NCBI RefSeq assembly: GCF_900113905.1
Contig: NZ_FORC01000001.1
Coordinates: forward strand, 680,060 to 744,059
Source: Phytopseudomonas argentinensis
GTDB lineage: Bacteria > Pseudomonadota > Gammaproteobacteria > Pseudomonadales > Pseudomonadaceae
DNA length: 64,000 bases
Direction: 5' to 3'
In this document: piece after piece, positions 49,417-62,631 of the stretch
How the letters are laid out: each line of letters starts with the position of its first letter
Numbering within the stretch: position 1 is the first letter of the stretch
Made by a program: the position numbers and the translations under genes
Notes under the pieces: generated by a model
The model's database searches: none
Seen by the model: the letters and a program-made list of their open reading frames with translations, nothing else
Told to the model about the DNA's origin: nothing

Positions 49417-49452
49417 CAATGACGGGTTGCCAGGCCTGGTAGCCCGTCATTG
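49417..49452 (+). terminator. Hairpin after the lon-type gene
   Basis: CAATGACGGG and CCCGTCATTG form a perfect 10-bp stem around a 16-base loop, 6 bases beyond the stop. There is no long T run, so its terminator strength is uncertain. Confidence 0.6.
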
Positions 49453-49587
49453 CTCCGCTGCCGCCCTGCTGGCAATTCGATAGATCGAAACCCGAATGCT
49501 GCTGTCAGAACCTGACCCGGCTGCCGTGAGGCTCGCCTGTGCAGGTCGATCCGTGCCGGGGCGATAGTCGATATAAGGAGAACGGGG

Positions 49588-50844
49588 ATGCCCCGCACCG
49601 ACAAGGAACACTTCATCGGGCTCGAGTGGCTGCGCTTCATACTCGGCCTGTACATCGTGGTCTTCCACACCCTGCACAACTACCCCGAACAGCAGCTGCC
49701 GATCATCAAGCAGCTCAGCGGCGCGGGCTTCTTCGCCACCAGTACCTTCTTCGTGCTCTCCGGCTTTCTGCTCGCCCACGTGTACTGCCAGCGCGGCCAG
49801 ATGCGCGAACCGGCGGTGAGTTTCTGGAGCCGCCGCTTCGCCAACCTCTACCCGCTGCATATCTTTTCGCTGTTGCTGACTATCTCGGTGATCTTCGTGA
49901 TCAGCAACCTGGGCATTCCGCCGGACGACACCAAGGCCAGCGTGCGCTTCGTGGTGTACGACACCAACGAAGACATGACCGATATCTCGCGCGCCACCCT
50001 CGAACACTTCATGAGCAACGGCGAGCTGGCCTTCAACAGCGTGCTGCAATTGCTGATGCTGCAGGCCTGGAACCCCTTCTACCTGACCTTCAACGCGCCG
50101 CTGTGGTCGATCTCCACGCTGTTCTTCTTCTACCTCACCTTTCCCTTCGTGGCGCCGCGCCTGGCACGCTTGAAGCACAAGGTGCTGTGGCTGGGCATCA
50201 TCACCCTGATCTACCTGATTCCGCCGGTGCTGGTGATTCTCAACGGTGACTACGGCATGCCGTTCACCGGCATCCTGCACCGCAACCCGCTGGTGCGCCT
50301 GCCCGAGTTTCTCGCCGGCATTCTCGCCTACGGGCTGTTCCGCGACCTGCAGGACGCCGGCCGCACGCCGGGTGCTGGCGGCGTCGGGCTGATGATCGCC
50401 GCGGTGCTGGCCTGTTTCCTCGGCACCGCCTGGCTGATCGAAGGGCCGCAGTTCTGGTACTACCTGCTGCACAACGGCCTGCTGCTGCCGGCGCAGATCA
50501 TGCTGATCTACGTCTGTGCGCTGGCAGCCTCGCCAAGCAGCGAATCGGTCAGGCGCTGGTCACAACGCCTGGGCGCCGCCTCGCTGCCGCTGTTCGTGCT
50601 GCACGTGCCGGCATTCACGCTGTTCTCTCGCTCGGAAAAGCTGCTGGGCGTGGCCTCCGGCGACTGCTTCGCCAACTGGGCGCAGTGCGCCGTACAGGCT
50701 GGCGAGCAGGAACTGTCGATCGTCTTCTACCCGCTGTTTTTGCTGCTGACCGTCATCCTCTGCGTGTGGGCCCAGGAGAACGCCGTGGTGCCGACCCGCA
50801 AACGCCTGCTCAAGTGGTTGCCCGTGCGGCGTAGCACAAGCTGA
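49588..50844 (+). CDS. Acyltransferase 3 family membrane protein
   Basis: A 418-residue membrane acyltransferase with about ten hydrophobic segments. The first has the family signature [20 protein letters not shown], containing the catalytic His, and the loop [20 protein letters not shown] has the conserved Arg. Such proteins O-acetylate or O-acylate extracellular carbohydrates. It lies just upstream of opgGH on the same strand, so a role in decorating periplasmic glucans or surface polysaccharide is possible (inference). AAGGAG lies upstream of the ATG. Confidence 0.88.
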   Translation: MPRTDKEHFIGLEWLRFILGLYIVVFHTLHNYPEQQLPIIKQLSGAGFFATSTFFVLSGFLLAHVYCQRGQMREPAVSFWSRRFANLYPLHIFSLLLTISVIFVISNLGIPPDDTKASVRFVVYDTNEDMTDISRATLEHFMSNGELAFNSVLQLLMLQAWNPFYLTFNAPLWSISTLFFFYLTFPFVAPRLARLKHKVLWLGIITLIYLIPPVLVILNGDYGMPFTGILHRNPLVRLPEFLAGILAYGLFRDLQDAGRTPGAGGVGLMIAAVLACFLGTAWLIEGPQFWYYLLHNGLLLPAQIMLIYVCALAASPSSESVRRWSQRLGAASLPLFVLHVPAFTLFSRSEKLLGVASGDCFANWAQCAVQAGEQELSIVFYPLFLLLTVILCVWAQENAVVPTRKRLLKWLPVRRSTS

Positions 50845-50948
50845 GAAAAACGGAAGGAAATTCACAGGAATCATCTGCAATAGCGACGGTCGGAAGGAGG
50901 TGTTCGGCCGACCGTGCCGCTGTTTCTTACTGTTTTCTGGAGGGATCC

Positions 50949-52532
50949 GTGATCCTCAAAACCGTCAAGGCATCTGTCCGCCACAGCATGCTGCCAGCTG
51001 CGCTGTGCCTGGCCTGTACCACCTCGCTGTTCAGCGCTCATGCGCTGGCCTTTTCGCTCGACGACGTGGCTTCGCAGGCCGAGGGTTTGCTGGACAAACC
51101 TTACGCCGCCCCCGCCAGCAACCTGCCCAACGAACTGCGCACCCTGTCGTTCAAGGATTACCAGCAGATCAAGGCACGTGAAGACAAGTACGAATGGGCC
51201 GACGGCAAGACGCCCTTCAAGTTGAGCTTCTACCACCAGGGCATGCACTTCGAGACCCCGGTGAAGATCAACGAAGTGACCGCCACCAGTGTCAAGGAAA
51301 TCAAGTACGACCCCGAGCGCTTCGACTTCGGCGACGTGAAGGTCGACAAGGAAGCCACCAAGGATCTGGGCTATGCCGGTTTCCGCGTCATGTACCCGAT
51401 CAACGAGAAGGGCAAGCTCGACGAGATCATGAGCCTGCTTGGCGCCAGCTACTTCCGGGTGGTCGGCAAGGATCAGGTGTACGGCACTTCGGCCCGTGGC
51501 CTGGCCATCGACACCGCACTGCCCAGCGGTGAGGAATTCCCCTATTTCCGCGAGTTCTGGATCGAGCGCCCGAAAGCTGGCGACAAGCACCTGGTGATCT
51601 TCGCCCTGCTCGATTCGCCCCGCGCCACCGGCGCTTATCGCTTCATCCTGCGCCCAGGCAAGGACGCAGTGGTCGATGTGCAATCGCGGGTATTCCTGCG
51701 CGACAACGTCAACAAGCTGGGTATCGCCCCGCTGACCAGCATGTTCCTGTACGGCAGCAACCAGCGCTCGGCCAAGGCCAACTACCGTCCGGCCCTGCAT
51801 GACGCCAACGGCCTGGCGATCCACACCGGTAGCGACGAGCATATCTGGCGCCCGTTGAACAACCCACAGAACCTGGCGGTGAGCACCTTCCAGGTCGAGA
51901 ACCCGAAAGGTTTCGGCCTGCTGCAGCGTGGCCGCGACTTCGCCCAGTACCAAGACCTTGACGATCACTATGAAGAACGCCCCAGCGTGTGGATCGAGCC
52001 CAAGGGCGAATGGGGCAAGGGCAAGGTCGAGCTGGTGGAGATTCCCACCCCGGACGAGACCAACGACAACATCGTCGCCTTCTGGACGCCAGACGAGCAG
52101 CCCAAGCCTGGCGAGCCGATGCAGTTCGACTACCGCATGCACTGGACCAAGGACGAGCGTGCCCAGCTGGGCCAGGACATCGCCTGGGTCAAGCAGACCA
52201 TGCGCAGCGCCGGTGAGGTCAAGCAGCCCAACCTGACCCGCAAGCTCGATGGCAGCATCGCCCTGCTGGTGGACTTCGAAGGCCCGAGCCTCGAGGCGCT
52301 CAAGCCCGATGCCGCGGTAGCCAGCAACTTCAGCATCAACGACAACGCCGAGGTGCTGGACAACCACCTGCAGTACAACAAGGCCACCAAAGGCTGGCGC
52401 ATGACGGTGCGTTTCAAGGTCAAGGATCCCAAGCAAGCGGTGGAAATGCGCGCGGCTCTGGTCGAGGGTGACAAGACCCTCAGCGAGACCTGGAGCTATC
52501 AACTCCCGCCCAACACGGTCGCCCCCCAATGA
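50949..52532 (+). CDS. opgG: OpgG, periplasmic glucan biosynthesis protein G
   Basis: A 527-residue periplasmic protein needed to build osmoregulated periplasmic glucans. A GTG start at 50949 with TGGAGG upstream gives a signal peptide (about 1-35, ending SAHALAF). The mature chain follows the MdoG pattern: [31 protein letters not shown], and [20 protein letters not shown]. It overlaps opgH by 4 bases. OpgG is thought to branch or process the backbone made by OpgH. Confidence 0.95.
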   Translation: MILKTVKASVRHSMLPAALCLACTTSLFSAHALAFSLDDVASQAEGLLDKPYAAPASNLPNELRTLSFKDYQQIKAREDKYEWADGKTPFKLSFYHQGMHFETPVKINEVTATSVKEIKYDPERFDFGDVKVDKEATKDLGYAGFRVMYPINEKGKLDEIMSLLGASYFRVVGKDQVYGTSARGLAIDTALPSGEEFPYFREFWIERPKAGDKHLVIFALLDSPRATGAYRFILRPGKDAVVDVQSRVFLRDNVNKLGIAPLTSMFLYGSNQRSAKANYRPALHDANGLAIHTGSDEHIWRPLNNPQNLAVSTFQVENPKGFGLLQRGRDFAQYQDLDDHYEERPSVWIEPKGEWGKGKVELVEIPTPDETNDNIVAFWTPDEQPKPGEPMQFDYRMHWTKDERAQLGQDIAWVKQTMRSAGEVKQPNLTRKLDGSIALLVDFEGPSLEALKPDAAVASNFSINDNAEVLDNHLQYNKATKGWRMTVRFKVKDPKQAVEMRAALVEGDKTLSETWSYQLPPNTVAPQ

Positions 52533-55102
52533 AAACCTCCGAGCAGTCCGCCCTGGACGAGTACCTGGACAGCCTGCCGCTGAGTGCCACCGAGCGTGAG
52601 GCGCTGGCCGATTGCCGCGACTTCGGCGAACTGCACAGCCGCCTTGGCGGCGTGCAGACGGCAGAGGCCGAAGAGGCCGTGCACAAATCCGCCGCCCGAC
52701 GTATCGAGCTGGGTGCAGGTGAATCGCTGCAAGACACCGGCCTGCTGTCGCTGGACTCGGCCGGCCGGCCGGTGCTGCGCGCCGCGCCGCCGCTCAACCG
52801 CACCAAGATGACCCCCGAGCCCTGGCACACCAACCTGCTGAGCCGTGGCCTGCGCTCGCTGTTCGGCAAGCGCAACCCGCCACGCCCGCCCAAGCGCGAA
52901 CTGGAGCCAGCGCGCTGGCGCCGGGTCGGCTCGCTGCGCCGGCACGTGTTGCTGTTGCTGATGCTCGGCCAGACCGCGGTCGCCACCTGGTACATGAACA
53001 GCATCCTGCCCTATCAGGGCTGGGGGCTGATCAACCTGCAGGAAGTGATGGAGCAGGACTGGCAGGACAGCTTCTTCCAGGTTCTGCCCTATGTCGTGCA
53101 AGGCAGCATCCTGGCACTGTTTTCCCTGTTGTTCTGTTGGGTATCGGCCGGTTTCTGGACAGCCTTGATGGGCTTCTGGGAGCTGATGCGCGGCTACGAC
53201 CGCTACGGTATCTCCGGCAGCAGCGCCGGCGACGAGCCGATCGATCCGCAGGCCCGTACCGCGATCATCATGCCGATCTGCAACGAGGACGTACCGCGGG
53301 TTATCGCCGGCCTGCGTGCCACCTATGAGTCCGTCAAAGCGTCTGGCGAGCTCGATCGGTTCGACTTCTTCATCCTCAGCGATACCGGCGACGCCGACAT
53401 CGCCGTCGCCGAGCAGCGCGCCTGGCTGGAGCTGTGCCAGGAGACCAAGGGCTTCGGCAACATCTTCTACCGCCGCCGCCGTCGCCGCGTGAAGCGCAAG
53501 AGCGGCAACATCGACGACTTCTGCCGTCGCTGGGGCGGCGACTACCGCTACATGGTGGTACTCGACGCCGACAGCGTGATGAGCGGCGAATGCCTGACCA
53601 AGCTGGTACGGCTGATGGAAGCCAACCCCCAGGCCGGCATCATCCAGACCTCGCCGAAAGCTGCGGGCATGAACACCCTGTACGCACGCCTGCAGCAGTT
53701 CGCCACCCGCGCCTACGGCCCGCTGTTCACCGCCGGCCTGCATTACTGGCAGCTCGGCGAGTCCCATTACTGGGGCCACAACGCGATCATCCGCATGCAG
53801 CCGTTCATCGAGCACTGTGCCCTGGCGCCATTGCCGGGCAAAGGCTCGTTCGCTGGCGCGATCATGTCCCACGATTTCGTCGAGGCCTCGCTGATGCGCC
53901 GCGCCGGCTGGGGCGTATGGATCGCCTACGACCTGCCGGGCAGCTACGAGGAATTGCCGCCCAACCTGATCGACGAGCTGCAGCGTGACCGTCGCTGGTG
54001 CCACGGCAACCTGATGAACTTTCGCCTGTTTCTGGTCAAGGGCATGCACCCGGTGCACCGCGCGGTGTTCCTGACCGGCGTGATGTCCTACCTGTCGGCG
54101 CCGCTGTGGTTCATGTTCCTGCTGCTCTCCACTGCCCTGCTGGCGATTCACACGTTGATGGAGCCGCAGTACTTCCTGGTGCCCGGCCAACTGTTCCCGG
54201 TATGGCCACGCTGGAACCCGGAAAAAGCCATCGCGCTGTTCTCCACCACCCTGACGCTGCTGTTCCTGCCCAAGCTGCTCGCCGTGATCCTGATCTGGAT
54301 CAAAGGCGCCAAAGCCTACGGCGGGGCCTTCAAGGCCACGCTGAGCATGCTGCTGGAAATGCTCTTCTCGGTGCTGCTGGCACCGGTGCGCATGCTGTTC
54401 CACACCATGTTCGTCACCGCTGCGTTCCTCGGTTGGTCCGCCACCTGGAACTCGCCGCAGCGCGACAACGGCATCACCACCTGGGGCGACGCCACGCGCC
54501 GCCACGGCTGGCAGGCGCTGCTGGGCATCGTCTGGACGGCAGGCGTGGCCTGGCTGGATCCGAACTTCCTGTGGTGGCTGTCGCCGATCGTGGTGTCGCT
54601 GATGCTGTCGATCCCGGTGTCGGTGTTCTCCAGCCGCCTGAGCCTGGGGCTGGCCAGCAAGAAGGCCAAGCTGTTCCTGATTCCCGAGGAGTCCGACCCG
54701 CCCCAGGAGCTACTGTCTACCTACGCCTACACGCGGCACAACCGTGAGCACGCCATGGAAAACGGCTTTATCGAGGCGGTGCTGCGGCCCTTCCCCAATG
54801 CCCTGGCCTGCGCCATGGCAACGGCACGTCACGGTCAGGCGCCCTTGCTTGAAAAAGCTCGCCAACGCGCCCTGGGCGAAGCGTTGGAGCTGGGCCCCAA
54901 GAAGCTCGATGGCAAGCGCAAGCTGGCGCTACTCAGCGACCCGGTTCTACTGGCACGCCTGCATGCGCAGCTATGGCAGCAGGCCGAGCAGCACCCGCTG
55001 TGGCGCCATGCTTACCAGCAGAGCGCGCCGGCCCAGCCAAAACATGACAACCAGGCGCTCAAGCTGGCACCGACCGGCACCCCCTCACCCCTGGTCAACT
55101 GA
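52529..55102 (+). CDS. opgH: OpgH, membrane glucan glucosyltransferase
   Basis: An 857-residue inner-membrane glycosyltransferase (GT2) that makes the beta-1,2-glucan backbone from UDP-glucose. About eight membrane helices flank a cytoplasmic catalytic domain with [11 protein letters not shown] (DxD), [16 protein letters not shown] and the ERRWCHGN-equivalent [13 protein letters not shown]. Upstream of the catalytic domain [20 protein letters not shown] is the nucleotide-binding start. The last 18 bases overlap the convergent hydroxypyruvate-isomerase-like gene. Confidence 0.95.
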   Translation: MKTSEQSALDEYLDSLPLSATEREALADCRDFGELHSRLGGVQTAEAEEAVHKSAARRIELGAGESLQDTGLLSLDSAGRPVLRAAPPLNRTKMTPEPWHTNLLSRGLRSLFGKRNPPRPPKRELEPARWRRVGSLRRHVLLLLMLGQTAVATWYMNSILPYQGWGLINLQEVMEQDWQDSFFQVLPYVVQGSILALFSLLFCWVSAGFWTALMGFWELMRGYDRYGISGSSAGDEPIDPQARTAIIMPICNEDVPRVIAGLRATYESVKASGELDRFDFFILSDTGDADIAVAEQRAWLELCQETKGFGNIFYRRRRRRVKRKSGNIDDFCRRWGGDYRYMVVLDADSVMSGECLTKLVRLMEANPQAGIIQTSPKAAGMNTLYARLQQFATRAYGPLFTAGLHYWQLGESHYWGHNAIIRMQPFIEHCALAPLPGKGSFAGAIMSHDFVEASLMRRAGWGVWIAYDLPGSYEELPPNLIDELQRDRRWCHGNLMNFRLFLVKGMHPVHRAVFLTGVMSYLSAPLWFMFLLLSTALLAIHTLMEPQYFLVPGQLFPVWPRWNPEKAIALFSTTLTLLFLPKLLAVILIWIKGAKAYGGAFKATLSMLLEMLFSVLLAPVRMLFHTMFVTAAFLGWSATWNSPQRDNGITTWGDATRRHGWQALLGIVWTAGVAWLDPNFLWWLSPIVVSLMLSIPVSVFSSRLSLGLASKKAKLFLIPEESDPPQELLSTYAYTRHNREHAMENGFIEAVLRPFPNALACAMATARHGQAPLLEKARQRALGEALELGPKKLDGKRKLALLSDPVLLARLHAQLWQQAEQHPLWRHAYQQSAPAQPKHDNQALKLAPTGTPSPLVN

Positions 55103-55876
55103 CCGCCACACGGTCATCCAATCCAGGCTGGCACGGGTATCGCCCTCTCCAGGGCGGTACTCGGCGCCCAGCCAGCCGCGGTAAGCGGCCTTCTCCAGCG
55201 CCTCACGCACTGAACCAAAATCGATACCGCCACTGCCAGGCGCACCACGCCCCGGACAATCGGCGAACTGCACATGGCCGATTCGCCCGGCCAGCATGTC
55301 GATAGCAGCCACCGGGTCGATGCCCTGCCGGGCCATATGGTAGATATCCAGCTGCGCCTGGAAATTGCCGTGGTCAACGGCAGCCAGCAGCGACTGCAGG
55401 TGCTGCGGCGTGTTGACCAGAAAGCCCGGCATGTCGAGGGGATTGATCGCCTCGCTGACCACGCCAATGCCGAGTAGTCCGAACGCCTCGGCCGCCTTAC
55501 GGATATTGCCGGCCAAGGTGTCCAGTGCCTGCTCGCGCGCAAGGCCTTCGGCCAGCCGCCCGGGCAGCACATTGATCACGCTCGGCCTTACCATGGCCGC
55601 GTAGGTCAGCGCTTCCTGCAGCGCCTTATCGAATGCATCCTGACGCTGCGGCACCGCGGCCAGGCCCGGGCCGCCCTCGAGAAAATCGCCGCCCGGAAAA
55701 TTCATCAGCGCCAGCGGCAGCCCTGCCCGCTCCAGCTCGTCCTTCAGGCGCAACGCCGGCACTTCATAGGGGAACTGGATTTCCACACCGTCGAAATCCG
55801 CTGCCGCTGCAGCGACGATGCGTTCGAGCAAAGGCCGCTCGGTAAACAGCATGGTCAGGTTGGCGGATAGCTTCAT
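55085..55876 (-). CDS. Hydroxypyruvate isomerase-like TIM barrel (Hyi/OtnI type)
   Basis: A 263-residue xylose-isomerase-like barrel. It starts [36 protein letters not shown], has [30 protein letters not shown]-like [13 protein letters not shown], and [20 protein letters not shown], all matching Hyi/OtnI proteins, with metal-binding Glu, Asp and His positions retained. These interconvert hydroxypyruvate and tartronate semialdehyde or related sugar acids. It is alone here, without gcl or glxR partners, so the physiological substrate is uncertain. Confidence 0.85.
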   Translation of the reverse strand: MKLSANLTMLFTERPLLERIVAAAAADFDGVEIQFPYEVPALRLKDELERAGLPLALMNFPGGDFLEGGPGLAAVPQRQDAFDKALQEALTYAAMVRPSVINVLPGRLAEGLAREQALDTLAGNIRKAAEAFGLLGIGVVSEAINPLDMPGFLVNTPQHLQSLLAAVDHGNFQAQLDIYHMARQGIDPVAAIDMLAGRIGHVQFADCPGRGAPGSGGIDFGSVREALEKAAYRGWLGAEYRPGEGDTRASLDWMTVWRSVDQG

Positions 55877-56061
55877 GTACGACTCCCTGGGCTGCCCGCT
55901 CGATAGCTCGGCACGGGTGATAAGAGAGGCTTTCGCCTCGATTTTGCCTAGCTAGCTAAGCGTAAAGGGCTCGCGGCTAAAGCCGCTCCCAAGCAATCGC
56001 CGGGCGACCGCTTCTGCCTTGTAATTGCCGCTTTATGCGCATAAGGAACGTGAACAGCTTC

Positions 56062-56430
56062 TTACAGACCATCCTTTTGCAGATGATCGAGGTCGACCGG
56101 GTCGCCACTATGGGCATCGAGGCGGTGACGAATGTCCTCGAACATCTGGTCGAATTCCTCATGCTCGTGGCTGATCAGCACCACCTTCGTCGGCAGGCCA
56201 TGCTTGTGTGCCAGGCGGCTGACCACACTGGCGAAGTTGAAGGCGGTGTCGCGGTGCAGCTCGAAGGACTCTTCGAAGGCCTCACCGTCGACCACGCCCT
56301 TCAAGTTCATGTGCAGCATCGGTCCCTCGGCCGCATCCTGGCGAATATCGTAATGCAGGTCGATGGCGTAGCTGGGGATGCAAGGGGCTGCCACGCTGTT
56401 GCTGCGATGGAAATGGCCGGGCTCGAACAT
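56062..56430 (-). CDS. DUF5064-like conserved protein
   Basis: A 122-residue soluble protein starting MFEPGHFHRSN, similar to small proteins annotated DUF5064 in Pseudomonas. It has no signal peptide or membrane segment. The middle contains HMNLKGVVDGEAFEESFEL and the C-terminus is acidic (EHEEFDQMFEDIRHRLDAH). GGAGG lies upstream of the ATG. It is a single gene; role unknown. Confidence 0.7.
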   Translation of the reverse strand: MFEPGHFHRSNSVAAPCIPSYAIDLHYDIRQDAAEGPMLHMNLKGVVDGEAFEESFELHRDTAFNFASVVSRLAHKHGLPTKVVLISHEHEEFDQMFEDIRHRLDAHSGDPVDLDHLQKDGL

Positions 56431-56629
56431 ATGTTGCCTCCTGTGCTGAAGAGTCGACCCAAGTGTCAGTCGACTATGGACTCACCACCATAGACAGTTG
56501 CGGTAAAGGATGATGCGAAAACACCGCCGCACCACAAAAGAGCACTGAAAGCACCAATAGTGAGCATTTTCGAAACACGCCGGCTGCTGCAAATACCCAA
56601 CGCAGAGGGCTTGATACGATCGTTTGAAG

Positions 56630-56941
56630 TCAGTGCTTCTTTTCGGCGCGCTCCTGCACCAGCACCCAAGGCGCAACGACCACCGCCCATAACGCGGGAT
56701 CACGGTGGAGCAGATCCTCGGCACGGGAATCGTTCAACACGGCGATACGCCCCGCTTCCAGCCAGGCGGCAACTACCTCCTGACGGTTTTCAGCGACCGC
56801 TTCGGCTACCTCGATCAGGTCCTGATCACTTTCGACCCATAGTAAAGAGCCGCGGGCGAAGAACGGCTGCAGCTCCTGCCAGGTGATGGGTGCGGTTTCG
56901 CCGAGCAATTTGGCATAGAGGGTGCTTGGTTCTCTGTTCAT
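56630..56941 (-). CDS. DUF2288 family protein
   Basis: A 103-residue cytoplasmic protein with the DUF2288 pattern: TLYAKLLGETAPITWQELQPFFARG, then LLWVESDQDLIEVAEAVAEN and an Arg/Trp-rich end (LWAVVVAPWVLVQER). The start at 56941 (MNREPST) is chosen; upstream in-frame codons to 56983 are not conserved. Function unknown. It is divergent from livK by 290 bases. Confidence 0.8.
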   Translation of the reverse strand: MNREPSTLYAKLLGETAPITWQELQPFFARGSLLWVESDQDLIEVAEAVAENRQEVVAAWLEAGRIAVLNDSRAEDLLHRDPALWAVVVAPWVLVQERAEKKH

Positions 56942-57231
56942 GGCAGTTCCATATGGCAATGGCCGTTTTTTGACGGCGGCCATGATAACGACGGATGGCT
57001 GACAGGCAAGGGACTGTCAACCGCCCGGCGGTCAGGAACTAGCCGTTTTTCTATACATTTCTTGCAATTACGCGACATTCTTACCGATCTCTTTCGACTG
57101 CCGACTTTCCAAGGCGCAAATCTGCGCTCTACACTGTATCGGTACAGTTGCCGGGGATATGGCCGGAAGTCGACTCCGGTTCTGCTGCTTTGGCTACCAG
57201 AACTACAACAAAACGCAACGAGTGGAGCACT
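56942..57231. promoter_or_regulatory. Divergent region upstream of livK
   Basis: No gene is seen. The region contains a perfect small palindrome CTGTA-TCGG-TACAG at 57134-57147 about 85 bases before livK, which could be an operator. GAGTGGAG just before 57232 is the livK ribosome-binding site. Confidence 0.45.
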
Positions 57232-58353
57232 ATGAACAACGCTACTAAGCAGATTTCCAAGCTGTTCGCCGCTATGGCCCTGGCTGGTTGTGCCAGCTAC
57301 TCGGTCGCCGCCGACACCATCAAGATCGCCATGGCCGGCCCGGTGACCGGTGCCGTCGCGCAGTACGGTGAAATGCAGTTCGTCGGTGCCAAGATGGCCA
57401 TCGAGCAGATCAACAAGGCCGGTGGTGTGAACGGTGCTCAGCTCGAAGGCGTGGTCTACGACGACGCGTGCGATCCCAAGCAGGCCGTGGCCGTAGCCAA
57501 CAAGATCGTCAACGATGGCGCCAAGTTCGTTGTTGGTCACCTGTGCTCCAGCTCCACCCAGCCGGCTTCGGACATCTACGAAGACGAAGGCATCCTGATG
57601 ATCACCCCGGCTGCCACCAGCCCGGAAATCACCGCTCGCGGCTACGAGCTGATCTTCCGCACCATCGGTCTGGACAGCCTGCAGGGCCCGACCGCCGGCA
57701 ACTTCATCGCCGACCACATCAATCCGAAGAACGTCGCCGTCATCCACGACAAGCAGCAGTACGGTGAGGGCATCGCCAGCGCCGTCAAGCAAACCCTGGA
57801 ATCCAAGGGCGTGAAAGTCGGCGTGTTCGAAGGTATCAACGCCGGCGACAAGGACTTCTCCTCGCTGATCGCCAAGCTCAAGCAGCAGGGCATCGACTTC
57901 GTCTACTACGGTGGCTACCACCCGGAACTGGGTCTGCTGCTGCGCCAGTCCAAGGAAAAAGGCCTGGACGTTCGCTTCATGGGCCCTGAGGGCGTAGGCA
58001 ACAAGGAAATCTCGGCCATCGCCGGCCCGGCTTCCGAAGGCCTGCTGGTGACCCTGCCGCAATCCTTCGACCAAGATCCGAAGAACAAGGCGCTGGTGGA
58101 GGCCTTCAAGGCCAAGAACGAAGACCCGAGCGGTCCATTCGTGTTCCCGGCCTACGCCGCCGTGCAGGTCATCGCTGGTGGCATCGAAAAAGCCGGCAGC
58201 ACCGATACCGCCGAGGTAGCCGCAGCCCTGCGCGCCAACACTTTCGAAACCCCGACCGGCACCCTCGGTTTCGACGAGAAAGGCGACCTGAAGAACTTCA
58301 ACTTCGTGGTCTACGAATGGCACCAGGACGGCACCAAGTCCGAAGCCAAGTAA
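57232..58353 (+). CDS. livK: LivK/BraC, branched-chain amino acid binding protein
   Basis: A 373-residue periplasmic binding protein of the Leu/Ile/Val transporter. The signal peptide is residues 1 to about 26 (ending SVAA before DTIKIAMAGPVTG), and the mature part has the family core GAKMAIEQINKAGGVNG, VVYDDACDPKQAVAVANKI and GHLCSSSTQPASDIY. The signal region contains LAGC, a lipobox-like sequence, where I recall a Phe in P. aeruginosa BraC. It is the first gene of livKHMGF. The ATG at 57232 is chosen over in-frame codons from 57148. Confidence 0.95.
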   Translation: MNNATKQISKLFAAMALAGCASYSVAADTIKIAMAGPVTGAVAQYGEMQFVGAKMAIEQINKAGGVNGAQLEGVVYDDACDPKQAVAVANKIVNDGAKFVVGHLCSSSTQPASDIYEDEGILMITPAATSPEITARGYELIFRTIGLDSLQGPTAGNFIADHINPKNVAVIHDKQQYGEGIASAVKQTLESKGVKVGVFEGINAGDKDFSSLIAKLKQQGIDFVYYGGYHPELGLLLRQSKEKGLDVRFMGPEGVGNKEISAIAGPASEGLLVTLPQSFDQDPKNKALVEAFKAKNEDPSGPFVFPAYAAVQVIAGGIEKAGSTDTAEVAAALRANTFETPTGTLGFDEKGDLKNFNFVVYEWHQDGTKSEAK

Positions 58354-58374
58354 GTCCCCCGCCGAAGAAGCTGA

Positions 58375-58501
58375 TTCATGAGCTAGCGAGCTAGCGCCCT
58401 GCAAGGCGAGAACAGGCGAGGAAGCGCAGTGTACTTTTGTACATGAGCATTCCGACCCTGTTCTCAACGCGGCAGGGCTGACGCGCAGCAGATCATGAAC
58501 A
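58375..58501. repeat. Long imperfect hairpin between livK and livH
   Basis: GCCCTGC (from 58396) and its inverted copy GCAGGGC (58472-58478), with GAGAACAGG/CCTGTTCTC-type arms further in and a central TGTAC-TTTT-GTACA (58430-58443), form one extended stem. Outer arms TTCATGA and TCATGAA extend it to about 58375-58501. It may reduce expression of livHMGF relative to livK by stabilising the livK transcript end. Confidence 0.65.
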
Positions 58502-58513
58502 GGTTCTGAACCA

Positions 58514-58540
58514 AGAGCCCACTGCTGCGGTGGGCTTTGT
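58514..58540 (+). terminator. Possible attenuating terminator before livH
   Basis: AAGAGCCCAC and GTGGGCTTTG-type arms form a short stem followed by TTTATT, about 160 bases after the livK stop. This fits partial termination after the binding-protein gene, a common way to raise its level above the membrane components. Confidence 0.6.
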
Positions 58541-58611
58541 TTATTAGCAAGAATCCCGGTTTCGTGCTGCGCCACAAGCGCTGTCGTGCGCGCAAACCCA
58601 GGAGTTAGGCA

Positions 58612-60787
<2,176 letters not shown>

Positions 60788-60791
<4 letters not shown>

Positions 60792-61555
60792 GCCGCCCGA
60801 TTCTAGAAGTGAGCGGCCTGTCCATGCGTTTTGGCGGCCTGCTGGCCGTCAACGGGGTCAGCCTCTCGGTCAATGAAAAACAGGTGGTGTCGATGATCGG
60901 CCCGAACGGCGCCGGCAAGACCACCGTATTCAACTGCCTGACCGGCTTCTACAAGCCGACCTCGGGCAGCATCCGCCTCAACGGTGAGCAGATCGAAGGC
61001 CTGCCGGGCCACAAGATCGCCCGCAAGGGTGTGGTGCGTACCTTCCAGAACGTTCGCCTGTTCAAGGAAATGACCGCGGTGGAAAACCTGCTGGTCGCCC
61101 AGCACCGCCACATCAACACCAACTTCCTCTCCGGGCTGTTCAAGACCCCGGCGTTTCGCCGCAGCGAACGCGAAGCGATGGATTACGCGGCCCATTGGCT
61201 GGAGCAGGTCAACCTGACCGAATTCGCCAACCGCCCGGCCGGCACCCTGGCTTATGGTCAGCAGCGCCGCCTGGAAATCGCCCGCTGCATGATGACCCGG
61301 CCGAGCATCCTGATGCTCGACGAGCCGGCCGCCGGCCTCAACCCGCGGGAAACCGACGACCTGAAAGCGCTGATCGGCGTGCTGCGTGACGAGCACAGCG
61401 TGACCGTGTTGCTGATCGAGCACGACATGAAGCTGGTGATGAGCATTTCCGACCATATCTTCGTGATCAACCAGGGCACGCCCCTGGCCGACGGCACACC
61501 GGAGCAGATCCGCGACAATCCGGACGTGATCAAAGCCTACCTGGGGGAAGCGTAA
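60788..61555 (+). CDS. livG: LivG/BraF, ABC ATPase
   Basis: A 255-residue ATPase of the branched-chain amino acid transporter. Walker A is [18 protein letters not shown], the signature [14 protein letters not shown] (a Y-G-Q-Q variant usual for LivG), and Walker [14 protein letters not shown]. It pairs with LivF. Start overlaps livM, stop touches the livF start. Confidence 0.96.
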
Positions 61556-62256
61556 TGCTGTATTTCGACAACGTTTCCACCTTCTACGGCAAGATCCAGG
61601 CGCTGCACGGCGTCAGTGTGGAAGTGCGTCAGGGCGAGATCGTCACCCTGATCGGTGCCAACGGCGCCGGCAAATCCACCCTGCTGATGACCCTCTGCGG
61701 TACGCCCCAGGCCACCAGCGGCAGCATCCGTTATCAGGGTGAAGAGCTGGTCGGCATGGAAACCCCGCTGATCATGCGCAAGAGCATCGCCGTGGTACCG
61801 GAAGGCCGCCGTGTGTTCGCCCGCCTGACCGTCGAGGAGAACCTCGCCATGGGCGGCTTCTTCGGCAGCAAGGCCGATAATCAGGAGCAACTGGACAAGG
61901 TGCTGCACCTGTTCCCGCGCCTGAAGGAACGCCTGGTGCAGCGTGCCGGCACCATGTCCGGTGGCGAACAGCAGATGCTCGCCATCGGCCGTGCGCTGAT
62001 GAGCAAGCCCAAGCTGCTACTGCTCGACGAGCCGTCGCTGGGCCTGGCACCGATCATCATCCAGCAGATCTTCGACATCATCGAACAGCTGCGCAAGGAC
62101 GGGGTGACCGTGTTCCTGGTCGAGCAGAACGCCAACCAGGCGCTCAAGCTGGCCGACCGCGGTTATGTGCTGGAGAACGGGCGGATCGTCATGCAGGGTA
62201 GCGGCCATGATCTGCTCAATGATCCGAAGGTGCGCGACGCCTACCTGGGCGGTTAG
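61555..62256 (+). CDS. livF: LivF/BraG, ABC ATPase
   Basis: A 233-residue ATPase, second of the pair. Walker A is GANGAGKSTLLMTLCG, signature MSGGEQQMLAIGRALM, Walker B LLLLDEPSLGLAP, and the tail NDPKVRDAYLGG is typical of LivF. Its ATG begins on the last base of livG. Confidence 0.96.
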   Translation: MLYFDNVSTFYGKIQALHGVSVEVRQGEIVTLIGANGAGKSTLLMTLCGTPQATSGSIRYQGEELVGMETPLIMRKSIAVVPEGRRVFARLTVEENLAMGGFFGSKADNQEQLDKVLHLFPRLKERLVQRAGTMSGGEQQMLAIGRALMSKPKLLLLDEPSLGLAPIIIQQIFDIIEQLRKDGVTVFLVEQNANQALKLADRGYVLENGRIVMQGSGHDLLNDPKVRDAYLGG

Positions 62257-62530
62257 AAAACCACCGCGGGTTTGGCTCCATGCGTCGTCCCATCTTCTGC
62301 ATCCATGCAGTCGCGCGTGGCCATCGCAACCTTGCAAGCAGGCTAAGAATGCCCATGTACGGCTCGTACACTCGGTTTTTTAGCCTGCTTCTGCCGGCCC
62401 ACCATCGGTGTTGCGCCGGCTGACTCGCCCGGGGTTTTCGTACCGCTACGGCAACAGGTCGGATTTACCCTGAACGATGCCCGCCGCGCTCCAGTCCCAA
62501 TACTGAACGGACAAATACAGGAGTCGCACC
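62257..62530. repeat. Intergenic palindrome after livF
   Basis: The core stem is AAGCAGGCTAA at 62336-62346 with TTAGCCTGCTT at 62380-62390 around TGTAC-GGCTC-GTACA (62356-62370). It shares the TAC-nGCTC-GTA centre with the element at 31838-31984. No gene is seen in the rest. An AGGAG site at its right end belongs to the small protein gene that follows. Confidence 0.65.
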
Positions 62531-62617
62531 ATGCTGAAGTTTCTCGGCAGTACCATCGGCATCATCTTCCTGATCGGCCTGCTGGTCGTGATCGGTATCT
62601 TCTCGCTGATCTTCTGA
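62531..62617 (+). CDS. 28-residue single-pass membrane protein
   Basis: A short gene not usually predicted by size. ATG at 62531 has AGGAG 7 bases upstream. The product starts MLKFLGSTIG and is hydrophobic throughout (IIFLIGLLVVIGIFSL), ending LIF, so it is one membrane helix with a single Lys near the N-terminus. It ends 14 bases before a strong terminator (62632-62658). Strong signals on both sides support a real gene. Function unknown; membrane regulators of this size often bind transporters. Confidence 0.7.
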   Translation: MLKFLGSTIGIIFLIGLLVVIGIFSLIF

Positions 62618-62631
62618 TCACCCTCACCCGC

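Noticed and set aside
57134..57147. CTGTATCGGTACAG as a LexA box before livK
   Set aside because: The spacing is CTGT-N6-ACAG; LexA needs N8. It is kept only as an unassigned palindrome.
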